64,000 nt of DNA from contig CACRXP010000009.1 of assembly GCA_902702965.1 (NCBI GenBank), positions 1,054,568 to 1,118,567 of the forward strand, read 5' to 3'. This DNA comes from Spirometra erinaceieuropaei (lineage: Eukaryota > Platyhelminthes > Cestoda > Diphyllobothriidea > Diphyllobothriidae). The notes beneath the pieces were generated by a model. That model was not told where the DNA came from. It was given only the letters and a program-made list of their open reading frames with translations, and did not search any database. A program made the position numbers and the translations under genes. How positions within the stretch are numbered: position 1 is the stretch's first letter; each line of letters begins with the position of its first letter. This document shows positions 1 to 11,559 of this stretch, in pieces.

Positions 1-310
1 TCATGGAGTTGAACGCTCTACCATTGAGCCACGGGCCCGTTGTCCTGTCGGTTGTGATCGGAAATATTAATTATGACAGTGGGCGCTCGCCGATCAGGTT
101 ACGGAACATGCTCGTTCCGTTGTGCCTTGGGGCTCATACTAGAACCCTCGCAGGCAGTCGCACAGCGACTAGTAGTAGACATAGATGAGATGATACCGAC
201 AAAGACAAGGGAGACCGGAATTGCCATTTCTGGCTTATTTGCCGTCATCAGCCAGTCATACCCAACCTCAAATGTGGATCACTTGAGATTCGAACTCACT
301 GAGGTCATGT
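1..310 (-). mobile_element. tRNA-derived element with hammerhead ribozyme, copy S1
   Basis: Read on the minus strand, a T-arm-like B box (TTCGAAT) near 290 is followed by a complete hammerhead at 257-213, a unique region, and then the tRNA-like head of a next unit at 40-1, with an A box of the type GTGGCTCAATGGTAGAGC. The hammerhead has helix I GACTGG/CCGGTC, core CTGATGA, helix II GGC/GCC, GAAA, and cleavage site ATT. The same element recurs at 15195, 34930 and 37060. The left end is cut by the window edge. Self-cleaving tRNA-derived elements are known from schistosomes; membership of such a group is inferred. Confidence 0.8.
213..257 (-). ncRNA. type I hammerhead ribozyme (S1)
   Basis: All core positions are present: CUGAUGA, GAAA and a UH cleavage triplet (AUU). 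Helix I is 6 bp with one G-U pair and helix II is 3 bp around AAATAA. Helix III reads ATGGCAAT, one step from the perfect palindrome ATGGCCAT seen in sister copies. Total length is 45 nt, identical to the other copies. Confidence 0.75.
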
Positions 311-1240
311 TTAGTGGGTCAGAAATCGGAATTAGTTGCAGCATAAAACACTTATGGGAGCCAGCAATCAAAATCCTCATTGTCGTTGGGTTGGCTCTAG
401 AACTATTAACGAGTGAAGGATACTTATTTTTAAAGGAACTGGAAGCCAGCAGTCATTTACTACTGCGAAAAATATACTGTCCAGGGGCAGAAATCCCATC
501 CACTTTAGTTTACGCTGTTTCTTGTTTTCAAAGGAGACTGATAGTACTCAAGATGTACTATGATAATAAGCCTATCCTAAACCTATCCTATTCAAATGTA
601 CCTGCCTGTTTAACATAGATTCAGGCTCTTCCACCACCGTTCTTTTGATGAGCATCTCGAATGTTGGTGTCGCATAAGAGAGAGAGATTTCGGAGTTTTC
701 TATGGAAAAATTTGCTCCTGTCTCAGTTACGGGTACATCGTAAGGATAATTAACGAACACGAGAGTCTGTCATGAGAACATCTTATATAACAGGGACCTG
801 ACATTTAGAAAGCAACGTTTAAGGGACGAAATATCTACTTCTAAACAGGGAGGTACGTCATCCAGTAGTTGACTTTTCAGGAAAAATAGGATCTTATGCT
901 TCCGTTGGGTTCTGTACACATTTCGTTGCATCGAAAAAATGATTTGGGTAGAGTGGCGTGGGATTTGAGGGGGAGAAGTGGTGGGTAGGGAAATTAAGCG
1001 CTACTGCAAACTGGCTAAACTTCCACAGACAACCCACATGGAGGATACTGCATCGCACTCCAGCCAGGGGGACAGTGAGAACCAATAGGAGCAATTCTGT
1101 TAGAATTCCACCGGAAATCGGACTGTGCAGGGAATGTGCTGGTGGGCGAGGTGAACGTCCTGTTTCAAATGGAGTGAAACAAATCATTCATAGACAGGAA
1201 TATTGGTATACTGGGCCTAACAGCCTAGCTACTAATTCTG
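311..1240. other. no supported gene
   Basis: Only short open frames occur here, without recognisable domains or splice logic. I see no RNA gene or clear repeat. Confidence 0.4.
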
Positions 1241-1308
1241 AGGGTAGCTGGAAATGCATTTCGTTTGGAGCGGTTGTGCCTGGGCTTGTGGCGCTGCGCC
1301 CTGGAAAG

Positions 1309-1555
1309 AATGTTTTGTTACAGAGACTGGACTTCCGCAAAGTCAGAGTGGCAGAAACTGCACTCGAACCTGCCTTTGAACTAACTATCTGCTTGAGTTT
1401 ACTTGGGGTTACTGATGGGGTACAAACGACATTTTGTTGGGTTGCGGCTCTCCAAGATCCACTGAAGTTAAATCCCCTACAGAGTGGCCTTGGTTATGGT
1501 ATGGCGATGAGTCAGAGGCCATAAAATGTCACCCGTCCATCACATTAGAAGGTTT
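1309..1555. repeat. dispersed repeat R1, copy 1
   Basis: About 250 bp that recur with roughly 90% identity by eye at 5634-5850. Both begin near TGTTTTGTTACA and end near GTCACCCGTCCATCACATTA. Copy 1 carries about 25 bases (around 1409-1437) that copy 2 lacks. It could be part of a non-autonomous element; no coding signature or tRNA head is evident. Confidence 0.7.
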
Positions 1556-2099
1556 AATAGTTCTGCTGGGAGTGCCGACGCCAAATAGGCGGCCACAGGC
1601 TTACTTCACAGCTACCTTACGTATTGATTTTTGTTCAGTAGGTGTGCTTGTGGTATTTTTTTGCCGCGGCGGCACAGACTCGGTAGGGTTGAGGAGAAGG
1701 GGGGGGGGGTTCCCATCTACTGTTACCTAAAATTTATGTCCGCTACACAATGTCCCTTTTATACCCTTACGCACACAAACTTCTCCTTTCCTAAACCACC
1801 CCTGGGTAGTTCGCATGTGCGGCGATTGCGCTGTTAACTGCGGGGTTGCCGGTTTCGTGGTTTAAGCCGGTTTCCTATCATCATCATTTGGTTACATTAA
1901 ATTAACGCGCACACTATTGCACAAGTCCCGCTTTCCACCTTCGCTGTCGCTTCCTGCACTTTCTTTCCCAAGCAGGCTTGGTCGAGCCTGAAACGCCGAC
2001 CAGTTTCAGGTTACTGTCCACTTACATCCATCGCACGCATTCCGCAGTCCACCTAACTGAGGCGCCAGCTTCCCCTTTCGTCGGTCAGACTATCACTTG

Positions 2100-2400
2100 C
2101 GGTAGCAGTTTACTAACGTTTCAGGCCCGGCATCCACTTCCGGGCGTATACATAAACCACGAACACTCCCTCACCATCTTCTGCACCACCCCCAACCCCA
2201 AAGGCTTATAACCTACGCCGTCCAAACATAAGCCTTCCACTTGGGGCAGCAGTTACCAAAGGCTTCAGGCTCTTAAACCACTGCGGTATTTACATAAACC
2301 CCTAACGCTCCGTCACCATCTGGTCCACCCCTCCCCCCCTCCCCCAAAGGCTTATCACCTACGCCGTCCTAACATCAATCCCGGCAGTCCTTCTCCCCCT
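2100..2400. repeat. imperfect tandem repeat, about 145-bp unit, two units
   Basis: The motif AAAGGCTTAT-ACCTACGCCGTCC-AACAT appears near 2203 and again near 2346. Each is preceded by a similar block of the form TACATAAACC...AACxCTCC.TCACCATCT. Surrounding sequence from 1860 to 3280 is C-rich and contains no supported gene. Confidence 0.6.
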
Positions 2401-3285
2401 TTATAGAAACTGTCAGCATTCGACAACTCCCTCACCGGCTGTTCCCACTTCCGCCTGCTTCACAGTCTACTGCCCCCCGCAATTTTTGTTAGTTGACCTG
2501 ATATGCCGTTCACGGCGGGTGGTTCAAATCACCAGTCACCAGCTACCCCGATTCCTTCTTACCGTCTGCCATGGTTAGCAGCTGCCTAAGACCCTCCCCG
2601 CGCGCCATCCTGTTCCCGCTCTAAAGGCCTTCCGTACTCACTCCCTTTCTGCCTCATAAGGGTTTACCGACGAGGCTTAGTGGGCGTCATTGCATTATTC
2701 TACATCGGTAAACATGTTCACCAACCAAGCCTCCCGGGTTGTCGATCAGTCGCCCTCCTCACTGTGCGTTGATGGCTCAATTACCATTGTTAGAGATACC
2801 CGCCCAGCCCACAGACAACGTCCGTTCGATTCTACCATTAGCCCACCACAGGCTCCCATCAGTTAACGCAGCCTTGTGGTTGAAATTTACTCAACTGAGT
2901 ATCAAAATTGCCCTTATTCCGGATGTTTACCAGCACCGTAAGCCAGAACACTGCAATAGCAAAATGTAACATGTACTCAAAAATAGGGAAGGGAACAACA
3001 CACTAGACATACAGCGTAGAACAGAAAATCGTCCCCGGCTGCCTTGGGCAGTGGCTTGCCACATCACTAGCAGTAAGCAGTTAGGTGTGCTAGAAAAGGG
3101 TATGCGATTACACGCTTGCCTTACACTGCAGTACCTCATATCGCCTTCAGTATCCTTCTTTGGTAGCGGGTATCCCCATCACCAGCAGGTAACGGCCACA
3201 TTCACTGTAGGTAGGCATGGAGAGTAAATGGAGGAAGTACAGAGACTTAACTTCACTTCTTCCGTCTGCGCCTTCGTTGGTTAGC

Positions 3286-4125
3286 TTATCCAATCGCCGT
3301 TGGTTGGCTCTCCTCAATTGGATATGTTTCTGCCCAATGTCGCAGGAAAGTTTCCCAGGAAGCTGCCATGTTGTCGGCCCTTAGGTCGAACCAGAGGCGG
3401 TGCTGAACCTCATCTAGGTGAGCCCACACTGCTCTGCCACAGACAGGACCAGACTCGTGAAGCTTCCTCTTCAGTCTGCTCCAGTAGGCCCCTACGGCGT
3501 TCGTATGCCGACCCGTTGTGGGATTTCCGAACACACTACTGTGGTTGACAGTGTAGTGTGTGTAACCTTCCGACGGTAGGCGGGCATAACGCTTCCACTC
3601 ATCGGTTACGATAACACTACCAGCAGCCACCTACTTCACTATGACGGGCCTTAGGGCCTGCCAGCTGCGGTTATTAACCTGCTCGAACAGGGCTGTCCGC
3701 CTGCCTGTATCGTACATACCGACGACCTACAACTGACGCCTCGGTCGTCCCTTGTCGTACTTGCGGCGACTTATAAGCGTCTCGTCTACCTGCACTTCCA
3801 CGCCTGGTCTCCCAATTTGGGTTACGGCGGATAGAAGTGTGTGTGAGCAGGTCACGCGGCAAATGCTGTACCACTCCATGGCAGTATTTCTACTGACACT
3901 TACACTTGCAGCACACCGCTTGGCCCGCACACCTTCGACGAACTTATAGCATATACGTAACAGTGTCTGCAGACTGAGCTTGCTACCAACGAACATTGAC
4001 CCCGTCCGCAGACACCGCTTCCGTCTGCACTGTCCACAGCGGAAGGCATAATCGTCCGTATTCTGCCGCAACACTTGCATCTGCACAGTACGCCGACATC
4101 GGCATGCTAAGGAGGTGGCCAGCAA
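3286..4125 (-). pseudogene. Merlin (IS1595-like) DNA transposase, degenerate
   Basis: Read on minus. The first open stretch (4125-3727) has a Cys-X2-Cys zinc-ribbon-like segment (FRCGQCRRKRC) and then VDETLISRRKYDKGR, which is the first catalytic Asp block of IS1595/Merlin transposases. After frame breaks around 3730-3630 a second stretch (3630-3286) has VIVTDEWKRYARL, GYTHYTVNHS and TGRHTN followed by W..LK, the second Asp block and the end of the DDE domain. The usual Asn-X-X-Glu is NAVG here, so the third acidic residue appears lost. Frameshifts plus the lost Glu indicate a dead copy. Terminal inverted repeats were not located. Merlin elements are known from flatworms. Confidence 0.85.
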
Positions 4126-4259
4126 CCTCCACCGCTGCGGGTACTGAACGACACCTGCTGACTGAAGGACAGCTCGTATTTCATCCTCGGCGGTCTGTAT
4201 AACCCGCTGAGGACCGCGCCTACGTCCGCCTGCATTCGGTTACGATCTAGATATAAAAC

Positions 4260-5600
4260 AGGAGGAGTTTATAATACTGCCAGTGTCAACTTATACATAC
4301 CCCCACCCCTCTTTTCCCTTATATGTGCCCAGAGTAATTCATGGTACACCTAACAACGAGGTTCAGTTTAATTACCGGTAGCTTATAGATAGTAGACCAT
4401 CATGCGTTCTGTGCTAGCTATTCGGACATAACATGACTTTCCCCGCTTTTTCTCACACAGCTTGTATCCACCAGGCAATGTGCTCTTGGTTGAGTAACAT
4501 AGTGCACTTACTCTACATAGGAGTTATATAAACAAATCAGTGGCCTTTCAGTTAAATTGTCCTCCTCCTCCGTTGGCTAACAACCAACTACCTAGCACGG
4601 ACCTATTCAACTGCAGACTACGTCTCTCACCCCCCTTTTACCTTAGCACACCCATAATGGGCACATAGGTCCCCTTCAGCTAATGGCATGTTCTGAACCC
4701 GACTTCGGTTGGTCCGTACGTCTGAAGAATCCAACCCCCCCCCCTTTTAAATGGAGACCATGACAGCAGCGTGCATTAATATTTCTCGATGGGAGGGATT
4801 TGCTGCAGACAAGGAGCAGTATGATTTTAGAGCGGTTGTGCACTTGCTCACTGACAACCGACGGTGGTCGCGGCATCTGACACGGCGCAGTTCCCCGGAG
4901 GCCCCCGCCAGCACTACCTAATAACCTAAATTTAAAATTAAAAGGGTTACTTAAGTCTGCAAACTGCTCCCACCATGGACATTTAAAAATCTAGCGAAAC
5001 GGCGAACTTACACACGACGGCCGACCAGTTCGGGAGCTCGCCGATCTGCTGTAGGTTGGTGCGGTGGCGTTGGAGTACGTCCAGGTATTGTAAACATTTT
5101 CCGCGTTATGCGTATTAAACGGTGCAGGCTGTGGAGATCACCGATGTAACAAAGAGGGAGGAGGTTAGTAAGGGGCTGGGAATTGAGGCAATTGTCATAA
5201 GCAGTTTATTCAATCACTCATACCCAACCACAGTACTTCGATGTTCCTTCCCGTCTCGCTTGCGCATCTTCTGCATCTCAACCATCTGCTGCAGACTAAA
5301 TCAGGGGTGGCGTCAACGATCTCATTGGTTAATCGCTTGGCGGTTCAGGTTTACTCTCCCTGGCCGCCAACCATATCACGTCACCCGCCACCCCACCTGT
5401 GATTGGGTATTACCTAAGGTACTGCTTATTTGCACGCCATCATCCAGTATTTTTCAATCGATTAAAACAAATAATTATTTCGCTGCGATTTCCAACATTT
5501 TTCAACATCCAGCCCGTCAATCCATTGCCCTTTGCTGGTTTCCCCGCCCGTTCTTCCACTCAAAACCGCCATCCCGTTGTACCCGAGCCACCTGGAGATA
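4260..5600. other. no supported gene
   Basis: This stretch holds only short non-conserved frames and a few homopolymer tracts such as C runs near 4733. I see no repeat shared with the rest of the window. Confidence 0.4.
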
Positions 5601-5633
5601 TTTTCTCACTGCGGCCGCCTATTTGGCCCCTGC

Positions 5634-5850
5634 CAATGTTTTGTTACAAAGACTGGACTTCTGCAAAGTAAGAGTGGCAGAAACTGCACTCGAACCTGCC
5701 TTTGAACTAACTACCGGCTTGAGTTTACTTGGAGTTGCGGCTATCCAAGATCCACTGAAGTCGAGTCCCCTACAGAGTGGCCTTGGTTATGGGATGGCGA
5801 TGTGTCAGAGGCCATAAAATGTCACCCGTCCATCACATTAAAAAGGGGGT
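5634..5850. repeat. dispersed repeat R1, copy 2
   Basis: Second copy of the sequence at 1309-1555, same orientation, lacking an internal stretch of about 25 bases. Divergence is slight, suggesting a fairly recent duplication or transposition. Confidence 0.7.
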
Positions 5851-5859
5851 AATAGTTCT

Positions 5860-6920
5860 GCACGGAGTGCCGACGCTTTCAAGATTTTCAATTTTCTCAT
5901 CATCGGCATGAGTTCGTGAGAAATTGAACAATGCCTCTTGCGGCAGAATCCCATTGTCAACTCCTCCTTTAACAAGGTGGAATCAACTTCTGTCAAAGAG
6001 AAGGGCGAAACCACTACTGGTGAAGTGTGACTGAGAGAATGTATTCGTTTAGCATGCGCGACACTGAATCCGAAACCGCAGCCCTCCAGAAACGAGAGTG
6101 AATCCTAGATAGCGGATGAGCTATTTAGAATATTGCACAGTATAGAATTGTTTCTACGCCTTATTCTTACCTGTGTTTAAGAGACAAGAATTCTTATAAG
6201 TTTGAGATTTTCTCGGATAACGCTTACACTTCCTTTTCGTGCATCTGTGTCGAGCCTGAATTCTATACTCCAGTTGCAAGCGGACAATAACTCAACATAC
6301 TTTCTGAGATACTTCCGTATGTAAATATATGAAAATTATTTTTATTACGAAAGGAACATCGGTGACCCTTCTGGAATGCCTTCCACCTCCAATATGGCAT
6401 CAGGTTATCTTGGCACAGAAGAGTGTATTCTTCCTTTGAGGGTGTCGTCAAAATATTTCCGAAAAACTTTCCATCTCCCGCATTCAAAGTCCTTCCAACT
6501 GCACCTTTATGAATGTTTAAGAGCGTGGCCCTCGAATTCCAATGATGGCATCAAAGTTTCCGAAAAGTGGTTGTGCCAGAGAAAAGGTCTCTTTGCTATT
6601 TTCTTGACCTGTTAAAAATCGTTTTATTGGGCTCCACGTCCCTACCCACATGATGAACTGCTCGCATACCACAACCTACTCGATAACATTGGATCGCAGG
6701 TGCTGATTTGTTCTTCAACCGAAAGTCAACGCTCAAAAGCGTTTAATTTTCCATAAACATCGTTTGAGTCTAGCTAGATGGATACATGCGACCTGCGTCC
6801 AGTGGTCGACTCCGAATTTGTTACAGAAGAAGAGAACAGCTTCGCCTACGTGTGAGATATCAAAGAAACATCCTTATATACGCAACGGACTGGCTGGTCT
6901 AGGAAGCTGGAAAAACCAAC
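5860..6920. other. no supported gene
   Basis: A-T rich sequence with short frames only. Nothing recognisable on either strand. Confidence 0.4.
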
Positions 6921-6924
6921 AGTG

Positions 6925-7110
6925 AGCGCCCCTCTATCACTGTATATTCCCGACAGCAACCGACAAGACAACGAGTCCGTGCCCCAGCGGTTAGAGGCGT
7001 CTGTCTTCTAACTGTCAGGTCACGGGACCGAACCCCAGACGTTCCACACTTCAGGGTTGGGTATGACTGGCTGACGACAATGTCACCCTTGTCTTTGTCA
7101 GTAATGCTAT
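6925..7110 (+). mobile_element. tRNA-derived hammerhead element, copy S2, deleted
   Basis: Plus orientation: shared 5' block (GTGAGCGCCCCT, then a region near CCGACAAGACAACG), a tRNA-like head with A box GTGCCCCAGCGGTTAGAGGC and B-box-like GGGACCGAACCCC, then GGGTATGACTGGCTGACGA. Helix II and box 2 of the hammerhead are deleted, so the sequence passes straight to the shared CCCTTGTCTTTGTC tail. A ribozyme remnant only. Confidence 0.75.
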
Positions 7111-8154
7111 TCTAGGAACCGAGAGTTGACTGATTAGGAATAATACCTAATACTTGACAGCATGAGACAGTTTCATGAATCATCTTCCGCCCTCTAAGCT
7201 ACTTATAAATCAGTGCCTAAAGGTAGCTCTTCTGTCTTTTAACTACGGCTTTAGAGTTTAGGTCTCTATAAATGAGATATATCTTATAACATCTGTTAGT
7301 CTGTTCTGATTTTTTTGTGTGAAAACTTCGTTAGACGTCACGCTGCTTTTGAACGAATAACTATATGTCTTTATCATTTTTACGTTATAGCATATGTGTT
7401 TTGGACTGCTGTTAACATTCCCAGGGGCAAAAGTAGTGGCCATTAGCTGTGTTTGCCGCCATGGCTTCTATCATTCCGACCACATTTCTTGCTAAATGTT
7501 TAACAAACGAATTCGGTTTCATGGCGTAGAAGATCCACATGCGGAAGCGCCATGTAATTTGTGAGTGTGAGATGCGACTAGAGATCACGGATTTAGAATC
7601 GACTGTCTTCGACTTCTGACATCTGCCGTCATACTAAAGTCCTCGCAAATATTGAAAAACCCAACTTCCCAACTTTGACTTCTAAATTAGAGATTATATT
7701 ATCGTTGCCGTATCAACTATAGTTGTCAGAATCATATTCTGATAACTATTCTGCCTTTGACTTTTGAATTTACAACGATTTTCGGTCTGTTCTAAAGTTG
7801 CGAAAATTCCCATGGAGAAATTTAGAAGACCATTTGCGGGCATGCGCGTGCTTTCGCCGACACGTTTTGCCTTGTATCTCGTTCCCACTTAAATGCAATG
7901 GACCCATCAGAATTTGACGAAAATACGCGCATGCTCGGCAAAGCTCTTCTGAATTCGATTTCACTTGAAGTCCCCACATTCTCACCATGCTTTGATCGAC
8001 CATAAAATGTTTGAGTTCGGCTAAAAAATTCGTAAAATTAATAGTGAATACAGAAAGCAGGATTTAGAAACTGGAATAATTTTAGCATTTAGGATTTTAT
8101 GAATCTGGAGTTCTTCTGTGCCAGTTGATCTCGCACACCTTTCGATTACAGAAT
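7111..8154. other. upstream region of ATP5PD; no other gene seen
   Basis: A-T rich, with short frames only. The ATP5PD promoter presumably lies in its last few hundred bases, but no specific element can be pointed out. Confidence 0.4.
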
Positions 8155-11100
8155 ATGGCTTCCAGGCGCGTTGCGCGTTCCGCCGTTAATTGGGCGGAAT
8201 TGTATCAGAAATGTCCTCCGCATCAGATGGAACAATTTCGTGAATTGAAAACCCGTACAGACACTTTAGTCTCCAAGTATGCAACTATCAACTTAAGTTT
8301 TCATCCTCCCCATATACGTCACTGATAACGCGTTACTTATCCATATTGACCATGAGCATATCTGCATTTGTTTTACATACGAATGAGGGGGTGATATTTA
8401 CGTTGCAAAATTATCACCGTTCTATGTATGGGTGGACAGCCTCACTGCGTTTAGTCTTATGGGGATCCAGTGGCTGCTGGAGTCGCCAGAGCCGTACACA
8501 GTTACCAGCTAGTTTTCCAAGAAGTAGGAGTTAAAAGGTACATAAACGAAAGTCACACTTCGTAGGATGAGGGTATTTTTGGAGAGAATGCTGTTTGTGA
8601 TTACTTTAGGCTGGCATTTGTAAAACTTCCACAAACGGTCACAACCGTTCTCGAATAAACTCACTTGAGGTTTCCATTCTCGGTATTAGAAAACTTATCT
8701 GATGCGGCCGGTGCGTCCGTAATTCCGACTGTGACTGACTGACGTTGTGTTGCAATGTCCCTTCTCCATACTGGCTTTTTGATTTTCCACTTATCGCCCG
8801 TAATTCCTATCCACTATCCGTCACATTCATCATCTGTCTGGAAGGCGGTAGCCCGCATGTTTTAGGCACCGTTTATCGCGCTTGCAGTTACTGCAATTAT
8901 TGGTAATTGTGTCGACCGTACGACTGTTTCTACCCAGGCCTCCCTCTGCTCACCGATTGAGACCGAATTCTTGGGCTATAGTGTCCACCGCGTTTAACCA
9001 TGTTCTGAATATTTCTAAGCAATGTTTCCTAACGGTTGCCCTCTTGTCCTTTGCATTGACGTCGGCTTCAGATAAGTGATTGCGCGGTTTTTAGTCTAGT
9101 GTCCTAGGATGTGTCCTAAATGCCTAGTTTTTAGTGACCGGATAACTTTCTGCCTTTTCCGATAGCCGCAGCAGCGCGGGCGTCGTCTGTAATGAGGTGA
9201 TTTACCTCAAAAGTAGGATAGTTCTGAGACAGTTATGATTGAACACTTTCGACTTTTCGTCGACCAGAATAGGTAGGTGTCCCCGACCATAGAAAAGAGG
9301 TGGTCACATGGTAGCACTCTTGCCTCGCATTTACGGTGCAGTCATGGTCTTGCGCAGTCCTACTGCACCTCAGAAATGTAACTACAATCTAGATGGCAGT
9401 TTTTATTCAAACAGTAATGTCAGTTTTGCCATTTTTAGCGTAGTATCCCAAAGTTATATGAGATGGCTCGTCAATTTAAACTATTGCAACGCAGAAACAA
9501 CGATATAATTAAGACGACTTCGCGTTCATGAGGTTGGGTGTTATGTCAAGGTGTGTAGCGACTTAGTACATGCCTCCGGTCGTCCAAAAAACCTACTGTT
9601 TTTTGTTTCAGTTGCAGTTGGAGCCCTATTGGGGGTTGGGCAACACATGCAACGTAATTATACCGTGGTGTATGGCCTTTTATGGGTAGCCGACTTGCTC
9701 GATTGACGCCTAATTACACCAGTAGGTATTACCACAGGTCGTCTGCGGCAGCTTATTCACGGCTAACTTCCTTTGAAGGCCCATCCTCTATCCGCCACCT
9801 ATGGACGCGCCGGGTAACCTGTGGCTAGACTGCCAGACAACCTCCGTTCTCCCCGAGTTCATGTCATCTTCGGACCATCTTGTGGGACATCGCCCACGGC
9901 CAAGTTATTGTCGAAGGGACATGACCTCTGAAGAAGTGCAGTGTTGACCATCCCAAGGATTTCGCCTCCGCCGCGGGCTCCCGTCTGACTGCCTCAAACC
10001 AATTCGCCACATTGATACAGGCAATAGCCACTTCTTGAGCGTCTTAGTCGAAAACAACTGACTTGAATTGAGGTCTACACAGTACCTCATAGGCGGCTGT
10101 AGGCCATGTCGGGCCTTAGTGCTATAACTGGGTCTCTAGTGCAACGACCAAATGGATGATGAATTAGGGGCTGGTTGTGTTCCTTACGACTCCGACTTCA
10201 AGAATTTGTACCAGGAGGCCACGCGCCCTCCATAAGCGCAACCGATTTTGGGGCAGAACTACCGGATATCTAAAATCTGCCATTGATGATGCCGAATTTG
10301 AAAGATGACCATATAGTATAGTGGGTTTGCCTCACCGGCTAAAGACAGCCAATGCGTAATGATATTCACCGCCAGACAAGATACTCCTGGCAAAATGAAA
10401 ATTTTGCCCACTTTTCGGAACGGGTAAAGCTTCTCCCAATCGCCGTGGTACCCTAGTGTAGGGGAGATCGCCTTCCGCTTGCCAAGGTCCTCTTTGATGC
10501 TGCACGAGTTGACGGACAAAACACTTGCCAAGGGCCGGCTTTCGACTGATATGAGTGAAATGGCCAGTTAATCGTATAACGCTTGTACGCCCAGTGGTTT
10601 TTCTGTAGGTTAGTCAAGTGGTGTTGTTTAGCATTATTTGTCGAACCTACGCTTCCATGGCTACACTTGCCTTAGTGTACTGGTGGTCGCTATCGAGTGA
10701 GAGCTTCGGGTTCTTCCTAACCCGTCTTATCCCGCGAACAAGGACAACCTTACCCCGGTGCTCGGTTGTCGTCTAATTCGAAAATGAATGTACGACTCAC
10801 TTTCCGGCGTTTATAAGTGCATGTGTAGCGGGCCGAGAGCAATTTTTAATGCTTTCTTTCCTCTGCATAAGTGGGTGCAAAGCTAAAAAGATAACCGTTC
10901 CGATCCCCAGGTTTCATTGCCTTGTTTTGCGTGTTAGTCTATTGCATTCGCGCATCTAGGTTCACAAACCTATTTTATTCCTGTAAACCTAGGATTTCTG
11001 CACTCCCAGAAAAATTGCCTGAAATCAACTGGGAGCATTACCAGCGCATTGTCCCTGTTCCTGGTTTGACGGAGAAATTTAAGAAAGAGTACATGTCCCT

Positions 11101-11476
11101 TACCGTTCCTGTTCCGACTGATGCAAAGCAGGTCGGTAAAGCTGTGGATGCACAGGCCAAAAAGATGGTAAGTAACCGAGAATTAATTGCTTAAAAACTG
11201 TTAGACCGACGCTGCAAAGAAGCACATTGCTGCGTGTGAAAAAATGAAGTCCGATGCCCAGGCAATGGTTCGTTGCACTTAATAATCCTTCACCACAACA
11301 TTTAGAAAGCAGCATTAAACAAGCTTCCTCCGTTTGATGAACTGCTGCCAGAAGTTGTGATGGCTTACTTCCCTCACACAAACATGGATCCGTTTTACAC
11401 AGGAGAAGTTCCGAAAATAGAAGCCCAAACAATGCTTCAGCATAAAGCCCCAAAAGTCCACTGGGATTTTAGCTGA
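8155..11476 (+). CDS. ATP5PD: ATP synthase subunit d, mitochondrial
   Basis: Peripheral-stalk subunit of mitochondrial F1Fo ATP synthase. Four exons join in frame: 8155-8276, 10993-11167, 11205-11267 and 11306-11476 (stop TGA), giving 176 residues against 161 in human. The start is chosen because MASRRVARSAVNWAELYQ aligns with the family N terminus. Exon 2 holds the hallmark ALPEKLPEINWEHY and LTVPVPTDA (family: ALPENPPAIDWAYY, LKVPVPED). Exon 4 gives LPPFDELLPEV.MAYFPHTNMDPF, like the family LIPFDQMTIEDLNEAFP block. Intron 1 is 2.7 kb with donor GTATGC and acceptor CCTAG; introns 2 and 3 are only 37 and 38 bases. No frameshift or internal stop is seen, so the gene looks functional. As in the family, there is no obvious cleavable presequence. 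Confidence 0.95.
8277..10992 (+). other. intron 1 of ATP5PD
   Basis: A 2.7-kb intron with donor GTATGC at 8277 and acceptor CCTAG ending at 10992. I found no supported gene or shared repeat inside it; short open frames here have no recognisable domain. Confidence 0.7.
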
Positions 11477-11553
11477 AGTTGAAAATCCAATAATCTTAAC
11501 AAGTTTTCTGGTCTTTTGGCCAACCTTAGCATATTGTCCACTGGCTTAGTTTG

Positions 11554-11559
11554 AATAAA
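11554..11559 (+). promoter_or_regulatory. polyadenylation signal of ATP5PD
   Basis: AATAAA 78 bases after the ATP5PD stop codon, at a usual distance for a short 3' UTR. Confidence 0.75.

Noticed and set aside
1..75. functional tRNA gene on minus
   Set aside because: A and B boxes are tRNA-like, but the acceptor stem and anticodon arm do not close, and the sequence recurs as part of a dispersed element.
958..1524. 188-codon plus-strand frame at the left end
   Set aside because: Overlaps the R1 repeat in its second half and has no conserved motif.
5122..5817. 231-codon plus-strand frame
   Set aside because: Its C-terminal part is the R1 repeat read in the same frame as at 1309; the rest shows no domain. 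Likely chance openness in repeat DNA.
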